Origin: Yimella sp. cx-51
Lineage (GTDB): Bacteria; Actinomycetota; Actinomycetes; Actinomycetales; Dermatophilaceae
Reading direction: 5' to 3'
DNA: 64,000 nucleotides
Assembly (NCBI RefSeq): GCF_017654605.1
Contig: NZ_CP072113.1
Coordinates: 62,001-126,000 of the forward strand
A program made the translations under genes and the position numbers. The notes under the pieces are model-generated. The model saw only the letters and a list, made by a program, of their open reading frames with translations, made no database searches and had not been told where the DNA came from. The number at the start of each line of letters is the position of its first letter. Position 1 is the stretch's first letter. Below, in pieces: positions 8,776 through 17,020 of this stretch.

Positions 8776-10037
8776 GACACCTCCTCATCCACAAGCTCGT
8801 CAACGAGTCCGAGGATCTGGTCGTAGACACCGAGCGATCGGACCTCGACCTCCTCGCCGGTGACCGCCTCCGCGACCGGCCGCAACAAGTCGCCGCGGCC
8901 TTGCCGCAGCAACTTGGCGGCCACGGTGTGCTCGAAGTCGGTGATGGTCTGGTGCTGGGCCCATACCCGCGCATGGTCGGCCACGGTCGCGCCCTCACAC
9001 GTCACCCACACCCGTTCCAGGTCGGCGTGGATCTCGATCCGGCGTCCCACCACGGCCGGATGGACCGAATAGTCGTTCGAGTCGAGCCGGACGTAGTGGT
9101 CGCGTGGAAGCCGCATCGTCTTGCGCCAGCCGACCTCGGGCGGCACCGGTGGCAGCGACATCATCGCGGCGCGGTCCGCGGCGACCCGGTCACCGGGGCT
9201 GCAGCCCAGCACCCGCATCCGACGGGCGTTGGCCCGTGCGAAGAACTCAGCCAACTGAGTGTTGAAGTCCTCTGGCGAGGTGAACGTGCGACCGGGGAGG
9301 AACGACTTTTCCAGGTAGTCGTGGAGCCGCTCGAGCATTCCCTTGGCTTCAGGGTCGGCAGGCTTGCAGATGTAGACCTTGGTGCCGAGCACGCCCCGGA
9401 ACGCCTGACAATCGCCGGTGAGTTCGGGTTGGCGTGCACGCCACCGACCAACCGCTCCTTCGCCGTCCCACACCAGTGTCTTCGGCACCCCTTGCAACTG
9501 GGTCGACACCAGCTGCCACCAGCCGGCGTAGAGATCCGCAGCCTCCCGGGACGGGATCAACAAGCCGCCCGACCACCGCGAATAGCCAGTCACCGTGGTC
9601 ATCACCGGCAACCGCTTCGCCGTCCTGGTCTGCCCGAACCCGACCGGGAGCTCGATGTCGGGAAACCAGAAGTCGAACTGCGCCAACTCGCCCGGCTCAT
9701 ACGTCGTGCGCGACGCCGGGTCCGGCGGCAAGTACACCGGCCGCAGATCGCTGACCCGGGTCCGCAGGATCCGGATCGAGTGCTCCCACCCGATACGCTC
9801 GGCTACCACCGTGGCGGGCATCGTCGGCGTGACCCGTAACAGTTCACGGATCTGCGGCTCGACCGCATCGACCAACGACCCACGCACCGCCCGCTCGTAA
9901 CGCGGCGGGCCCTCATCACGCAGCGCCTTGCGCACAGTGTTCTTCGAGATCCCCATCGATCTGGCGATCACCTTGATCGGCACTCCATCCGCGCGGTGCA
10001 ACCGCCGGATCTCAGCCCAGTCCTCCACTGCCAACAC
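8772..10037 (-). CDS. istA: IS21-family transposase IstA
   Basis: 421 residues, starting at GTG 10037 behind AGGAG. The N-terminus has an HTH (MGISKNTVRKALRDE) and the middle an rve/DDE integrase core, with candidate acidic residues in FDFWFPDIE, VWDGEGAVG and KGMLERLHDYLEKSF. The C-terminal beta-rich Mu-type domain contains HYVRLDSNDYSVHPA. Length and order match intact IstA proteins. Confidence 0.95.
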   Translation of the reverse strand: MLAVEDWAEIRRLHRADGVPIKVIARSMGISKNTVRKALRDEGPPRYERAVRGSLVDAVEPQIRELLRVTPTMPATVVAERIGWEHSIRILRTRVSDLRPVYLPPDPASRTTYEPGELAQFDFWFPDIELPVGFGQTRTAKRLPVMTTVTGYSRWSGGLLIPSREAADLYAGWWQLVSTQLQGVPKTLVWDGEGAVGRWRARQPELTGDCQAFRGVLGTKVYICKPADPEAKGMLERLHDYLEKSFLPGRTFTSPEDFNTQLAEFFARANARRMRVLGCSPGDRVAADRAAMMSLPPVPPEVGWRKTMRLPRDHYVRLDSNDYSVHPAVVGRRIEIHADLERVWVTCEGATVADHARVWAQHQTITDFEHTVAAKLLRQGRGDLLRPVAEAVTGEEVEVRSLGVYDQILGLVDELVDEEVS

Positions 10038-10233
10038 TCCGCATCTCCTGCCTCGACGTCGAGGACAGGCTCTCGGAGAGGGTCAACTTTCAGTTGCCGT
10101 TTGGGGGTCAGTTTTCACGTGCCGTTGACAAGTTCGAGGCGCTCAGTGAGCGACCTCAGCGATGCGATCGCTCGCAGGCCCGCTCGCGGATCGCTGGTGT
10201 CGACTGCTGTGCCGACGAGTTGTTCGGAGTGCA

Positions 10234-10271
10234 CGTCGTCAACTTAAGTTGCTTACATGTGGTTGTCAACC
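10234..10271 (-). promoter_or_regulatory. Leaderless promoter with two palindromes, for the disrupted HTH gene
   Basis: On the minus strand a consensus TTGACA (10269-10264) and TAAGTT (10246-10241) are 17 bp apart. A start about 7 nt further on falls on the GTG at 10234, so the transcript would be leaderless. Two palindromes cover the promoter: GGTTGTCAACC at 10261-10271 over the -35 and CAACTTAAGTTG at 10240-10251 over the -10. They could be operators for the HTH protein itself; that is inference. Confidence 0.6.
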
Positions 10272-10289
10272 ATTGTTGCTGGGAGCAGG

Positions 10290-10586
10290 TCATCTGGCTG
10301 GTTGACCTGCTCGCGCCACCAAGATCACGTCCGGCACCTCCGGTTGCATCAGAAGTGATCCGGACGTCCACCGGGAGGCTGGATCTTGCGATTGGAGGAC
10401 CTGCTGCGTCGTGCGACCAGCAAGTAGGTCAGCGAATGAGGATCGTCGCTTGGCACACGCAGACGCGTGGAACTTGGAGCGCGGCCACACCTCACCGTCG
10501 GCGGCGATCACCTGGCCCGGCCTCAGCGTCGACACCAGCGACCTGAGCACCGTCGCGCTCGTGGTCTGTGCATCACGCTTCGGCAC
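10290..10586 (-). CDS. Doubtful 98-codon ORF
   Basis: A GTG-started frame of 98 codons lying 30 bp downstream of the zinc-ribbon protein gene on the same strand. No ribosome site, no recognisable family and no motif beyond a basic middle segment. It is listed because otherwise 10272-10616 would be empty; it may equally be non-coding sequence. Confidence 0.2.
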   Translation of the reverse strand: MPKRDAQTTSATVLRSLVSTLRPGQVIAADGEVWPRSKFHASACAKRRSSFADLLAGRTTQQVLQSQDPASRWTSGSLLMQPEVPDVILVARAGQPAR

Positions 10587-10616
10587 CCAGTCGCACGACG
10601 CGAGCCGCGTTTGTCG

Positions 10617-11183
10617 TTACCGGCAGTAGTTGCACGTGCCAGTCATCGGCAGCTCGGTGAAGCAGTTCGGACACAACGGCCGGACGGTTTCGACCCGTCG
10701 CATCTTCTGGGCTCGTGCACGTGCCTGTTGCACCTTGGGCGTGATCGTCGGCGTGCCACCCCCGGCGGGGACGTCGGACGCGAACCGTTGGTAGCACAGC
10801 AGCCGGTGCTTTGCCGCGTACAACTCGAGATCGTCGTCCACCTCGTCGTCGACCGACTTCGGCGCGTGCGTATAGCCCGGACCGATCGTGCCGTCCTGCC
10901 TGACACAGAGTGAGGTCAGCGGCGGTTCACCCGCCTCCTTCACCTCCCGCGCGACGGCTTCGAGCAGCTTGCCCACCCAATTGGTCAGCAGCATGCGTGT
11001 CTGGACGCCGGAGACCTCCTGCACATGCGACGCAAGTTCCTTGTAGGTGATCACTGCGTTGTACTTGCTTGCGGTGGAACGCAGTTCAGTATGCGCGAGC
11101 GGAACCCACGTGGCGAGAGCGTCGGAGAATGGGACCGGATTATTGTCGGGGACACTGAAAGTGCCGGGTCGTGAGGAAGTCAC
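10617..11183 (-). CDS. Conserved-looking hypothetical protein with C-terminal zinc ribbon
   Basis: 188 residues. I do not recognise the family. The first 110 residues look alpha/beta with a TYKELASHV segment. A charged linker rich in K and R (about 140-160) follows, then a C-terminal treble of CxxC knuckles (CPNCFTELPMTGTCNYC) that should bind one zinc. Such a tail suggests nucleic-acid or protein binding. It is monocistronic or heads a two-gene unit with the doubtful ORF downstream. The divergent direction from its neighbours gives no functional hint. Confidence 0.65.
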   Translation of the reverse strand: MTSSRPGTFSVPDNNPVPFSDALATWVPLAHTELRSTASKYNAVITYKELASHVQEVSGVQTRMLLTNWVGKLLEAVAREVKEAGEPPLTSLCVRQDGTIGPGYTHAPKSVDDEVDDDLELYAAKHRLLCYQRFASDVPAGGGTPTITPKVQQARARAQKMRRVETVRPLCPNCFTELPMTGTCNYCR

Positions 11184-11266
11184 TGCTGCCCTTCTATTGG
11201 TATCCCCACACTAGGCGGTCTCGGTTCATGCCGCTTGGCCGCACTGATGTCTGACTCATTCGCTCC

Positions 11267-11836
11267 TCAGCCGGCGCGTACGAACTCGCTGATCGACGCT
11301 CCGGACTGGAAGTCACGATTTCGAGCGAGGGTGAATACCCCCGGGCTATGGCTCGCTCCGGCGAACAGGCCGATACCGTCGCCGAGCACGACCGGATTCC
11401 GTTTGAGCACGAGGCGATTGATCTCGGGCAACAGCTGACCGGCAAGTAGTCCTCCGCCGCAGAGCCAGATGTCGGAGCCGTCCTGCTTCTTGAGGTCGCG
11501 TGCGAGGGAGACGGGGTCGTCGGAGGTGAAGGTGACGCCGTCCACCGGATCGTGGGGCCGGCTGGTGAGAACGAACTGTTCGAGGTGGGAGTAAGGGCTC
11601 GGCATGGCAGGTAGGCCGACCGCGTACGTGTTCGCCCCCATGAGCACGGTGCCGAACCGGCGACCAGTCTGCTCAGCGCCGAGATGCTGAGCCGCTGCGG
11701 TGGGCAGAGCGTCCGCGTACTCATCGAGGATCACACACATGTGATCGCCCTCGGCCAGGAAGGCGTCGAAGCTGCCGTCGGGTGCCGCGATGAATCCGTC
11801 GAGGCTGACAGCGACGTAGTAGACGAGTTCGCGCAC
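11267..11836 (-). CDS. Dihydrofolate reductase-family protein (RibD C-terminal fold)
   Basis: 189 residues from GTG 11836, with AAGGAG seven bases upstream. The N-terminus (VYYVAVSLDGFIAAPDGSFD) and the mid-protein LMGANTYAVGL and WLCGGGLLAGQLL segments are those of the stand-alone RibD_C/DHFR-like reductases common in actinobacteria. It should bind NADPH; the substrate is unknown and it is unlikely to be the folate enzyme itself. It is transcribed divergently from the HAD phosphatase gene. Confidence 0.88.
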   Translation of the reverse strand: MRELVYYVAVSLDGFIAAPDGSFDAFLAEGDHMCVILDEYADALPTAAAQHLGAEQTGRRFGTVLMGANTYAVGLPAMPSPYSHLEQFVLTSRPHDPVDGVTFTSDDPVSLARDLKKQDGSDIWLCGGGLLAGQLLPEINRLVLKRNPVVLGDGIGLFAGASHSPGVFTLARNRDFQSGASISEFVRAG

Positions 11837-12081
11837 GGTGCTCCTTGGTTCTCCGGCGAACCTTCACGGTGCCCGGACGTGCAGTTGGTTTTCAACCGAT
11901 TAACAAGCGGTCCGCTCACAACTTGCGGTCCAGCCCGCAACTTGCTCCCCAACGCACGTCTGGCGCTGCAGGCGGCACGAGAGGCGACCCGGGCACCCAG
12001 AAGCTGGACGGAGCAAGACGTGACCGACGCAACCGCCCCTGTTCTCAAAGGCCAAAGAGCACACAAGGCAGACTCGACCAG

Positions 12082-12918
12082 GTGAATCAACCAGCTTCTT
12101 GGACCACGATCACCCCCGGCGAGGCGGACGTCCGGCTCGTCGTCAGCGACATGGACGGCACGCTGCTGACCGACGACGGCGCGTTGCCGAAGGGATTCTG
12201 GACGATGCTCGCTGACATGCGCAGCCGCGGGATCACGTTCGTCCCGGCGAGCGGGCGACAATACGCAACGCTGGCAAGGCTTTTCGCCGATAGCGCGGAC
12301 GACCTGGCTTACGTCGCCGAGAACGGCAACGTGGTCGTGGTCGACGGCGAACCGGTGGCAACGTATTCGCTCGACAACGACGTGGTGCAGCAGGGCATCG
12401 CCGCGGCGCGCGCGGCCGCAGACACCCGCGAACTCGGCCTCGTCGTCTGCGGAGTCAACAGCGCGTACGTCGAGCGCGCCGACGCGCCCTTCCTCGCCGA
12501 AGTGGAGAAGTACTACGCCAGGTTGGCCGTCGTTGACGACCTCACGCAGGTGGACGACAGGGTGTTGAAGCTTGCGGTGTTCGACTTCGAGGGCTCGCAG
12601 GAATGCTTCGAGCAGGTGTTCTCCGCGTTCGCCGATCAGCAGGTGGTCATCTCCGGCCAGCACTGGCTCGACATCATGCGTCCGGACGTCGACAAGGGCC
12701 GGGCGGTCCGTGCGCTGCAGGAGCGACTCGGCGTTTCCCCTGCTCAGACCGCAATTTTCGGTGACTACCTCAACGACCTGCAGATGATGGACGCCGGCGA
12801 CTGGTCGTTCGCCATGGACAACGCCCACCCGCAGATCAAGGCAGCCGCGCGATTCGTCGCGCCGAGCAATCAGGATTCGGGCGTGGTGCAGGTGATGCAG
12901 CGGTTCTTGGACGGGTAG
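12082..12918 (+). CDS. HAD-superfamily Cof-type phosphatase
   Basis: 278 residues from GTG 12082; the frame is open to 11845, but upstream codons look non-coding and the HAD motif sits at the right distance from this start. Motif I DMDGTLLTDDG carries the nucleophilic and acid/base Asp pair, FVPASGR is motif II, and the C-terminal GDYLNDLQMM is motif IV. The C2b cap places it with Cof/YidA-type sugar-phosphate phosphatases. No strong ribosome site is visible, so the start is the least certain part. Confidence 0.88.
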   Translation: MNQPASWTTITPGEADVRLVVSDMDGTLLTDDGALPKGFWTMLADMRSRGITFVPASGRQYATLARLFADSADDLAYVAENGNVVVVDGEPVATYSLDNDVVQQGIAAARAAADTRELGLVVCGVNSAYVERADAPFLAEVEKYYARLAVVDDLTQVDDRVLKLAVFDFEGSQECFEQVFSAFADQQVVISGQHWLDIMRPDVDKGRAVRALQERLGVSPAQTAIFGDYLNDLQMMDAGDWSFAMDNAHPQIKAAARFVAPSNQDSGVVQVMQRFLDG

Positions 12919-12969
12919 CCGCTCCATCCCGGCCGAGCACGACACAATGGCGGTGACGAAGGGGAGGCG

Positions 12970-14664
12970 ATGGCAGTAAGCAAACCGGTGATGCTCGGGG
13001 CGTACCCCGCGATCCGCTGCCCCGTGCGCACCCACTACCGCTTCGACCCCTCGGTGGTCGCCGTGTCGGTGCCGAACTCGCCCGAACTCCAGCAGATCAT
13101 CGACGCCGGCAACGCCTTCGAGGAAGCGCTCTTCGAATACGTGTTAGCGGCCGCACCTGACCGCGTCCACCTGGTCGATGCGCACGGCGGTTCGGCGGTG
13201 CTCGAAACCGCCGACGCGATGGAGCGCGGAGTTCCCCTGATCCTGCGGGCGGCACTGCCGGACGACGAGGAGGGCAAGCGGGTCGGACGTCCGGATCTGC
13301 TTGTGCGACATGGCGACTCGTGGCCCGCGAAATACGTGCCCGGCGATGTGAAGCTGCACAAGTTTCTTGAACCCAAGGCGTCCAACAAGCGCTTCAGCTA
13401 CGAGGTGGTCGTCGCGCCCGCGAGCGATCCGAGCGCGCGGTCGGTGATTGCCGACGCTCGTCCGCGAGGCACTCGTCACGAGGACGACGCCCTGCAACTC
13501 GCCCACTACACGAGGATGTTGGAGGCGCTCGGACGCCACCCGGGGCCGGAGCATTACGAGGCATTCCTGGTCTCCGGCGATGAGTGGGACGACTGGGGGA
13601 AGGACGCGGTGCACGGCACCTGGATCCGCCTCGATGAACCCGCCTTCTCCACCTACTCCCGCACCGAAGGCTCCAAGAAGCGCAGCGCTCTCGAACGCTA
13701 CGACCACGAGTTCTCGTTCCGGCTCACCGTCGCCGAGAACGCCGCCGCTGCCAAGCCGGCTCTCGTCGTCCCGATCTACACCAGTGAGTGCGAGACCTGC
13801 GACTGGTACGCCCAGTGCGAGCGCACCTTCGCTGCCGACCCCACAGCATCCTTCACCTCGTGGCGCCCGAGTCTGCGCGAATGGCTGGCGCTGCGCACCC
13901 TGGGCATCACCGACGTCGACGATCTCGCCGCCCTCGAACTCAACGACGAGTGGCTGGAGCGGTATGTCGCTGAGGCTGGTGCCACCTCGAATTGGCGCAA
14001 GCGGCTCGACCTCACCATCGAGCGCGCGAAAGTCGCGTCCGCCGGACACACGCTGGTTTACCGATCGGCCGCTTCGCAGGGTCCGCGCGTGGCGGACGTC
14101 GAGATCGACCTCGACATGGAGAACGACACCTCCGACCGGGTTTTCCTCTGGGGCGCTCGTCTGCGCCGTGGGGAAAACGTGAGCTTCCACGCGTTCGTCC
14201 GCTGGGACGTCCTGGACGACGCAGCCGAACTCGCGCTCGCCGACGAGTTGACCGACTGGCTTGCAGCGCAGCGCGATTCGGCGCAGAGCGATGGCGAGAG
14301 CATCGCGATCTTCCATCACGGCCATGTCGAGAAGCAGCGGCTGCGCAAGATCCAGGGCCAGGGGGCGGTGGAGGCGATCGGCATCGAGTTCGTCGACACG
14401 CACCGCTGGGCCGAGACCAACATGGTCACCACACGCGCCTTCGCTCTCAAGCCGCTCGCCACCTCGCTCGGCTTCGAGTGGCGCGACGAAGACCCCGGCG
14501 GGCGCAACTGTCAGCTCTGGCTCGATCGCGCCCGCGAGACCAGCGACGCCGCCGAACGCGCGACGCTGCAGCAGCGCATCCTCGACTACAACGAGGACGA
14601 CACCGCCGCCACCGCTTGGATCCGCGACCACGCCGCAGACTTGCCGTATCTGGACTCGCTGTAG
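12970..14664 (+). CDS. TM0106-family RecB-like nuclease
   Basis: 564 residues, ATG behind GGGGAGG. The N-terminal half has the RecB/Cas4-like nuclease core (GRPDLLVRHGD ... YVPGDVKLHK, giving the D and DxK catalytic set). A cysteine cluster CETCDWYAQC near residues 277-286 is likely to hold an FeS or zinc centre as in Cas4/AddB. The C-terminal part is an RNase H-like exonuclease domain, ending with LDYNEDDTAATAW. The family is described as a putative nuclease sometimes fused to a helicase; here the helicase is absent. No CRISPR locus is nearby, so a repair or RNA-related role is as likely as defence. Confidence 0.85.
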   Translation: MAVSKPVMLGAYPAIRCPVRTHYRFDPSVVAVSVPNSPELQQIIDAGNAFEEALFEYVLAAAPDRVHLVDAHGGSAVLETADAMERGVPLILRAALPDDEEGKRVGRPDLLVRHGDSWPAKYVPGDVKLHKFLEPKASNKRFSYEVVVAPASDPSARSVIADARPRGTRHEDDALQLAHYTRMLEALGRHPGPEHYEAFLVSGDEWDDWGKDAVHGTWIRLDEPAFSTYSRTEGSKKRSALERYDHEFSFRLTVAENAAAAKPALVVPIYTSECETCDWYAQCERTFAADPTASFTSWRPSLREWLALRTLGITDVDDLAALELNDEWLERYVAEAGATSNWRKRLDLTIERAKVASAGHTLVYRSAASQGPRVADVEIDLDMENDTSDRVFLWGARLRRGENVSFHAFVRWDVLDDAAELALADELTDWLAAQRDSAQSDGESIAIFHHGHVEKQRLRKIQGQGAVEAIGIEFVDTHRWAETNMVTTRAFALKPLATSLGFEWRDEDPGGRNCQLWLDRARETSDAAERATLQQRILDYNEDDTAATAWIRDHAADLPYLDSL

Positions 14665-14978
14665 GCAGGCGCCGCTGTAAACCCCGAGCCAGCCCACACC
14701 GACGATCCACCGGTCGGGCAGGTGGCGCCCGCGCCGCAAACGCGGCCCTTCCAGCGGCAAATGCGGCCCTTCTTCGCAGACGCGGCGGTTGCAGCTACCG
14801 CGTTTGCGAAAATGGGCCGCGTTTGTGTCAGCGTCGTTCTCGGTCGGCGCCGGCTCGAGCCGGGAGGTCCGCACTCCCCCCGAGCGGGTGTGGCCCCTGC
14901 CGTTTCCGCGGAGCACACTGGCCAGGTGACAACGACAGGTGGTCCGGCGCGCTGCCGATGGTCCGACGTCGAAACCTG
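14665..14978. other. Intergenic stretch holding structured repeat copy 1
   Basis: A 314-bp gap between the RecB-like nuclease and the glycosyltransferase operon. Its centre (14736-14830) is a structured repeat described separately. The right part (14831-14978) must hold the promoter of the glycosyltransferase operon, but I see no convincing -35/-10 pair. Confidence 0.5.
14736..14830 (+). repeat. 95-bp structured repeat, copy 1
   Basis: Matches 39036-39130 read on the opposite strand, with roughly one base in seven differing. Both copies share an outer inverted pair AAACGCGGCCC ... GGGCCGCGTTT (here 14738-14748 and 14815-14825), a second direct copy of the AAAYGCGGCCCTT unit, and an inner stem-loop (here 14776-14785 pairing 14799-14808). 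Both lie in intergenic space shortly downstream of a gene end. It may be a REP/MITE-like element or an RNA structure. Confidence 0.8.
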
Positions 14979-16055
14979 GTGAGAATCGCGGTTCTGGCGA
15001 CCACCCGCAATCCGCTGCGTCAGCCCTGGACCGGCGGTCAGGAAGCACACACCGCCACGCTGATCACCGCTCTGCGCGCTCGTGGTCACCACATCCGGTT
15101 GTACGCACGGGAGGGCACCGCTCCGCAGTTGGCGGACGAGATCATCCACTACCCCGACCTGCCGCCGATCAGTGCCGTCGCGGCGCTCGACCCGCAGGTG
15201 CCCGAACCCGATTTCCTGCGCGACCACCACTGCCTCGTCGGCGCGATGGCACATCTGATGAGTCACGACGATGATCTGGACGTCGTGCACAACCAGACGC
15301 TGCACCATCTGCCGCTGTCGATGTCGACCTGCCTCGCAGCACCCCTGGTGACCACGCTGCACACCCCGCCTTTCCCGTGGATGGAGCTCGGCGCAGCCCT
15401 GGCTCGACCAACCGCTCGGTTCGTGGCGGTGAGCGACGCCCTCGCCCGGCAGTGGACCACGCTCGCCGAACCGATCACGTTGATCGCCAACGGGATCGAC
15501 ACCGACGCCTTCCCCGAAGGAGCCGGCGGTGACGCCCTCGCGTGGGTGGGACGCCTCGTCCCCGAAAAGGGCGCCGACCTCGCCATCAAAGCGGCAAAAC
15601 GCGCGGGACGACGCCTTCGACTGGCCGGTCCGATCAGCAACCAGGAGTGGTTCGACGACGTCATCGCGCCTCATCTCGACGATGACATCGAGCACCTCGG
15701 ACACCTCGACCACAGCGCAACCGCCCGCCTGCTCGGCGAGAGCGCTGCGCTGCTCATGACGCCGCGCTGGGAAGAACCGTTCGGCCTGGTCGTGGCTGAG
15801 GCGGCTGTCACCGGGACGCCGGTCGTTGCCCTCGCGCGGGGCGGACTGCCCGAAGTGGTGTCGCCGGAGATCGGTGTGCTGGTCGACCCGGATGACGGAA
15901 GTCACGGCCTCGCAACGGCGATTCCGGAAGCCATTGCTCTCCAACGCAGTCTCGTGCGACGGCATGCAATAGAGGTCTTCGGAGCCGATCGGATGGCGCA
16001 GCAGTACGAGGGCGAGTACCAACGTGCCATCGACGCAACCAACGAAAACGACTGA
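14979..16055 (+). CDS. Glycosyltransferase family 4
   Basis: 358 residues. GTG 14979 gives the usual MRIAVLATTRNP start; ATG 14958 is an in-frame alternative. GT-B fold: N-terminal acceptor domain with GGQEAHTATLITALRARGH, and a C-terminal donor domain with WVGRLVPEKGADLAIKA and the E-x7-E motif WEEPFGLVVAEA that binds the nucleotide sugar. It is cytosolic, retaining, and likely to use UDP- or GDP-sugar. First gene of a three-gene operon of glycosyltransferases. Confidence 0.9.
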   Translation: MRIAVLATTRNPLRQPWTGGQEAHTATLITALRARGHHIRLYAREGTAPQLADEIIHYPDLPPISAVAALDPQVPEPDFLRDHHCLVGAMAHLMSHDDDLDVVHNQTLHHLPLSMSTCLAAPLVTTLHTPPFPWMELGAALARPTARFVAVSDALARQWTTLAEPITLIANGIDTDAFPEGAGGDALAWVGRLVPEKGADLAIKAAKRAGRRLRLAGPISNQEWFDDVIAPHLDDDIEHLGHLDHSATARLLGESAALLMTPRWEEPFGLVVAEAAVTGTPVVALARGGLPEVVSPEIGVLVDPDDGSHGLATAIPEAIALQRSLVRRHAIEVFGADRMAQQYEGEYQRAIDATNEND

Positions 16056-16060
16056 GCATC

Positions 16061-17020
16061 ATGCGAATCGGCTACTACGTGCACCACCATGGCGCTGGCC
16101 ACCGCGTGCGTGCGCACGGCATCTGCACCGCACTACGAGCCCGCGGCCACGAGGTGGCCGTCTTCGGTAGCAACCTCGACTCGGCTGCCGACGGCCGACC
16201 GCTCCCACGCGACAACGACGGCGACTTCTGGCGCGATGCCACTGCCGACGGACAATTTCACTGGGCGCCACTGCAACACGCCGGCTTCCGGCACAGGATG
16301 GCGATCATCGCGGAGTGGATTGCTAGTCACCAGCCCGACGTGTTCGTCGTCGATGTTTCGGTCGAAGTGACCACAATGGTGCGTGCGATGGGCGTGCCGG
16401 TCGTGGTCATCGCCCAACCGGGCGATCGGGACGACGCACCGCACCTTCTCGGCTACAACCTGGCATCCACGATCCTTGCGGCGTGGCCGGCCGAAGCCGA
16501 ACCCTGCGCAGCACTGGCCAAGTACGCATCGAAGGTCGTGGCCGTCGGCGGAATCAGTAGGTTTACCGATCACTCCCAGCGCGACGGCGACCGCCTGCTG
16601 CTGATGGGTCGAGACCAACCAGAAGGCCTGGACGACCTGCCGCACACGCTGAGCATCGCAGTGGAAGCCACGTGGACCACCCTGGGCGGAGACCATTGGC
16701 GCGACGACGTCGACGACCTGTTGCAGCACGCGCGACTACTCGTCGCGCACACCGGCCAGAACGTCGTCGCCGATGCTGCGGCCCTGCGAGTTCCGTTGGT
16801 GTGCTTGCCACAACAGCGTCCGCACGACGAACAGGTGCACATGGCCCGCGAACTCGATCGGCTCCAACTCGCCGCGCTCGCACCAGACACCAACGACCCC
16901 GCAGCATGGAGGCGCGCGGTCGAGTTGGCTGACCAGCGCGCAACAGGATGGGGCCAGTGGCACACCGAGGGCGCCGTGGAACGAGCAGCTGAAGTCATTG
17001 AGGACGCCGCGCATGGCTGA
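16061..17020 (+). CDS. MurG-like GT-B glycosyltransferase
   Basis: 319 residues. N-terminal glycine/histidine-rich loop YYVHHHGAGHRVRAHGI resembles that of MurG/MGDG-synthase-like GT28 enzymes. The C-terminal donor site has the AHTGQNVVADAAALRVPLVCLPQ signature, with the final basic residue region HDEQVHMA. It starts 5 bp after the GT4 gene and overlaps the next gene by 8 bp. The substrate is unknown; a polyprenyl- or lipid-linked acceptor is plausible for this fold. Confidence 0.85.
   Translation: MRIGYYVHHHGAGHRVRAHGICTALRARGHEVAVFGSNLDSAADGRPLPRDNDGDFWRDATADGQFHWAPLQHAGFRHRMAIIAEWIASHQPDVFVVDVSVEVTTMVRAMGVPVVVIAQPGDRDDAPHLLGYNLASTILAAWPAEAEPCAALAKYASKVVAVGGISRFTDHSQRDGDRLLLMGRDQPEGLDDLPHTLSIAVEATWTTLGGDHWRDDVDDLLQHARLLVAHTGQNVVADAAALRVPLVCLPQQRPHDEQVHMARELDRLQLAALAPDTNDPAAWRRAVELADQRATGWGQWHTEGAVERAAEVIEDAAHG

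Larger units (their letters stand above)
7900..10130 (-). mobile_element. Complete IS21-family insertion sequence (2231 bp)
   Basis: Both ends begin TGTCAACGGC and continue, after three variable bases, with TGAAAACTGACCCC (left 7900 onward, right read inward from 10130); the terminal dinucleotides are TG...CA as in IS21. It is flanked by a direct 5-bp duplication AGTTC (7895-7899 and 10131-10135), proving insertion by transposition. Extra inner copies of the end motif lie near 7933 and 10082, typical of the family. It carries overlapping istA and istB with no visible damage, so it may still be active. Confidence 0.95.
7753..10234 (-). pseudogene. Small helix-turn-helix regulator gene split by an IS21 insertion
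   Basis: Joining 10234-10131 to 7894-7753, and dropping one copy of the 5-bp target duplication, restores an uninterrupted 81-residue frame. It starts at GTG 10234 and ends in a GTGA overlap with the Clp_N/SRPBCC gene. The C-terminal half holds an HTH (SWQDIADALGVSRQAVHKKY). The IS enters at about codon 35, in front of the HTH, so no intact protein can be made from the native start. Small HTH plus Clp_N gene pairs occur in many actinobacteria, consistent with a former two-gene operon. Confidence 0.85.

Noticed and set aside
13992-14978. Upstream extension of the GT4 gene frame
   Set aside because: It overlaps the RecB-like nuclease in another frame and encodes Arg-rich sequence; the GT4 fold starts at 14979.
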